7,887 nt of DNA from assembly GCA_030684755.1 (NCBI GenBank), contig JAUXXN010000472.1:1-7887 (forward strand), read 5' to 3'. This document shows positions 7,289-7,887 of this stretch, in pieces. This DNA is from Hydrogenophaga sp. (GTDB lineage Bacteria > Pseudomonadota > Gammaproteobacteria > Burkholderiales > Burkholderiaceae_C). The notes under the pieces were generated by a model that saw only the letters and a list, made by a program, of their open reading frames with translations, was not told where the DNA came from and did not search any database. The first letter of the stretch is position 1. The number at the start of each line of letters is the position of its first letter. A program made the translations under genes and the position numbers.

Positions 7289-7887
7289 CTAGCGGGGCAA
7301 TGTCAGATTTGAAAAAGTCAATTGATAAGCGTAGTTACCAGGTTGTAGCTCATCAAAAACAACAGAAGCACGGTAATCATCAATCATAGTCACCTTCGGT
7401 AAAATCATGCCTACCTTCAACGATTGAACGGTTGCTGACTGCGATTTTTTTGGTAGCATAACAATAAGGCTAACACCTTTCAGTGGTTGATTACCGGTCA
7501 GTGTAACGTCGAATTCTAGTCGTTTACCATTGAACGACGATGACAACCTGATCCGCTCACGTTCTCGCCACCAGTCAGCCACTTCACCGGCAGAAGCAAG
7601 CCATAAACGATCACGTTGTGTCTTTAAGTGCTCAAGAAAACCAGGCATGGCTTGGATCAAAACACCGTCAGCATTGAAGTTTTGAGTATGGATGCTTAAC
7701 CATGCCAGCGAACCACTGCGAAATGCAATGTCGAAATCATCAATCAATGCTTTTGTAGTTTGCTCTACATTCAGCTTCTCCCAGTAAAGATTGATATCGT
7801 CCCGTTGCGTGCGGGGCAAAACAACCAATGCATCCTCAGGTTTAACATCATCAATTTTTGCAATCAGAGGAAGACGGGACTCGGTTC
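7289..7887 (-). CDS. C-terminal part of a probable polysaccharide-deacetylase-like protein (partial)
   Basis: The minus-strand frame ends at TAG (7289-7291) and is open to the right edge, so 198 C-terminal residues are seen and the start lies outside. A TTG at 7828 could be mistaken for a start, but the reading frame continues upstream of it without a stop. Visible features are LAWLSIHTQNF, a helical stretch (PGFLEHLKTQRDRLWLA) and ADWWRERERIRL, then a tail of about 90 residues that looks beta-rich. The IHTQNF...ADWWRER combination resembles the end of polysaccharide-deacetylase-fold proteins found in surface-polysaccharide loci, where the late histidine segment belongs to the catalytic barrel and the WWR helix follows it. 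The diagnostic early Asp/His metal motif is not in the window. GC is about 45%, far below the left-hand genes, which suggests transfer. The function is therefore a moderate-confidence guess. Confidence 0.55.
   Translation of the reverse strand, partial: TESRLPLIAKIDDVKPEDALVVLPRTQRDDINLYWEKLNVEQTTKALIDDFDIAFRSGSLAWLSIHTQNFNADGVLIQAMPGFLEHLKTQRDRLWLASAGEVADWWRERERIRLSSSFNGKRLEFDVTLTGNQPLKGVSLIVMLPKKSQSATVQSLKVGMILPKVTMIDDYRASVVFDELQPGNYAYQLTFSNLTLPR

Overview
The window looks like chromosome from a beta-proteobacterium, most likely Burkholderiales/Comamonadaceae. The reasons are high GC and GC-rich third codon positions over the left two thirds, a lolC / RpfE-like / recJ cluster, and an argH gene divergent from an AlgZ/AlgR-type two-component pair. 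I assign the family from protein resemblance and gene order, not from a database match.

Left block (1-3430): the 5' part of a lipoprotein-export permease gene (lolC/lolE) runs leftward out of the window. Divergent from it is a two-gene operon, an RpfE-like protein (COG4255 type, often labelled phosphoglycerate mutase) and recJ, joined by a 4-base ATGA overlap. A convergent gap of about 330 bp follows (3431-3758). It holds no convincing gene but is packed with interleaved inverted repeats, including two inverted copies of a hairpin-bearing element of about 50 bp.

Middle block (3759-7191): a LytTR-family response regulator and an AlgZ/LytS-family membrane histidine kinase form one leftward operon, kinase first. 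argH, the last enzyme of arginine synthesis, is divergent from them across about 144 bp. The argH-algZ-algR order matches the Pseudomonas arrangement, but hemC does not follow algR here.

Right edge (7192-7887): after argH the base composition falls sharply, to about 45% GC in the lines I counted. The window ends inside the C-terminal part of a leftward gene that resembles the tail of polysaccharide-deacetylase-like proteins. A weak terminator-like hairpin lies just past its stop. The composition change suggests that a transferred, probably surface-polysaccharide, region begins at the 3' side of argH.

I found no RNA gene, CRISPR array, insertion sequence or intact mobile element. Most genes belong to familiar families. 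The parts worth a second look are the repeat-rich gap at 3455-3705, the compositional boundary after argH, and the unexplained coupling of the RpfE-like gene to recJ. I see no clearly new biological system.
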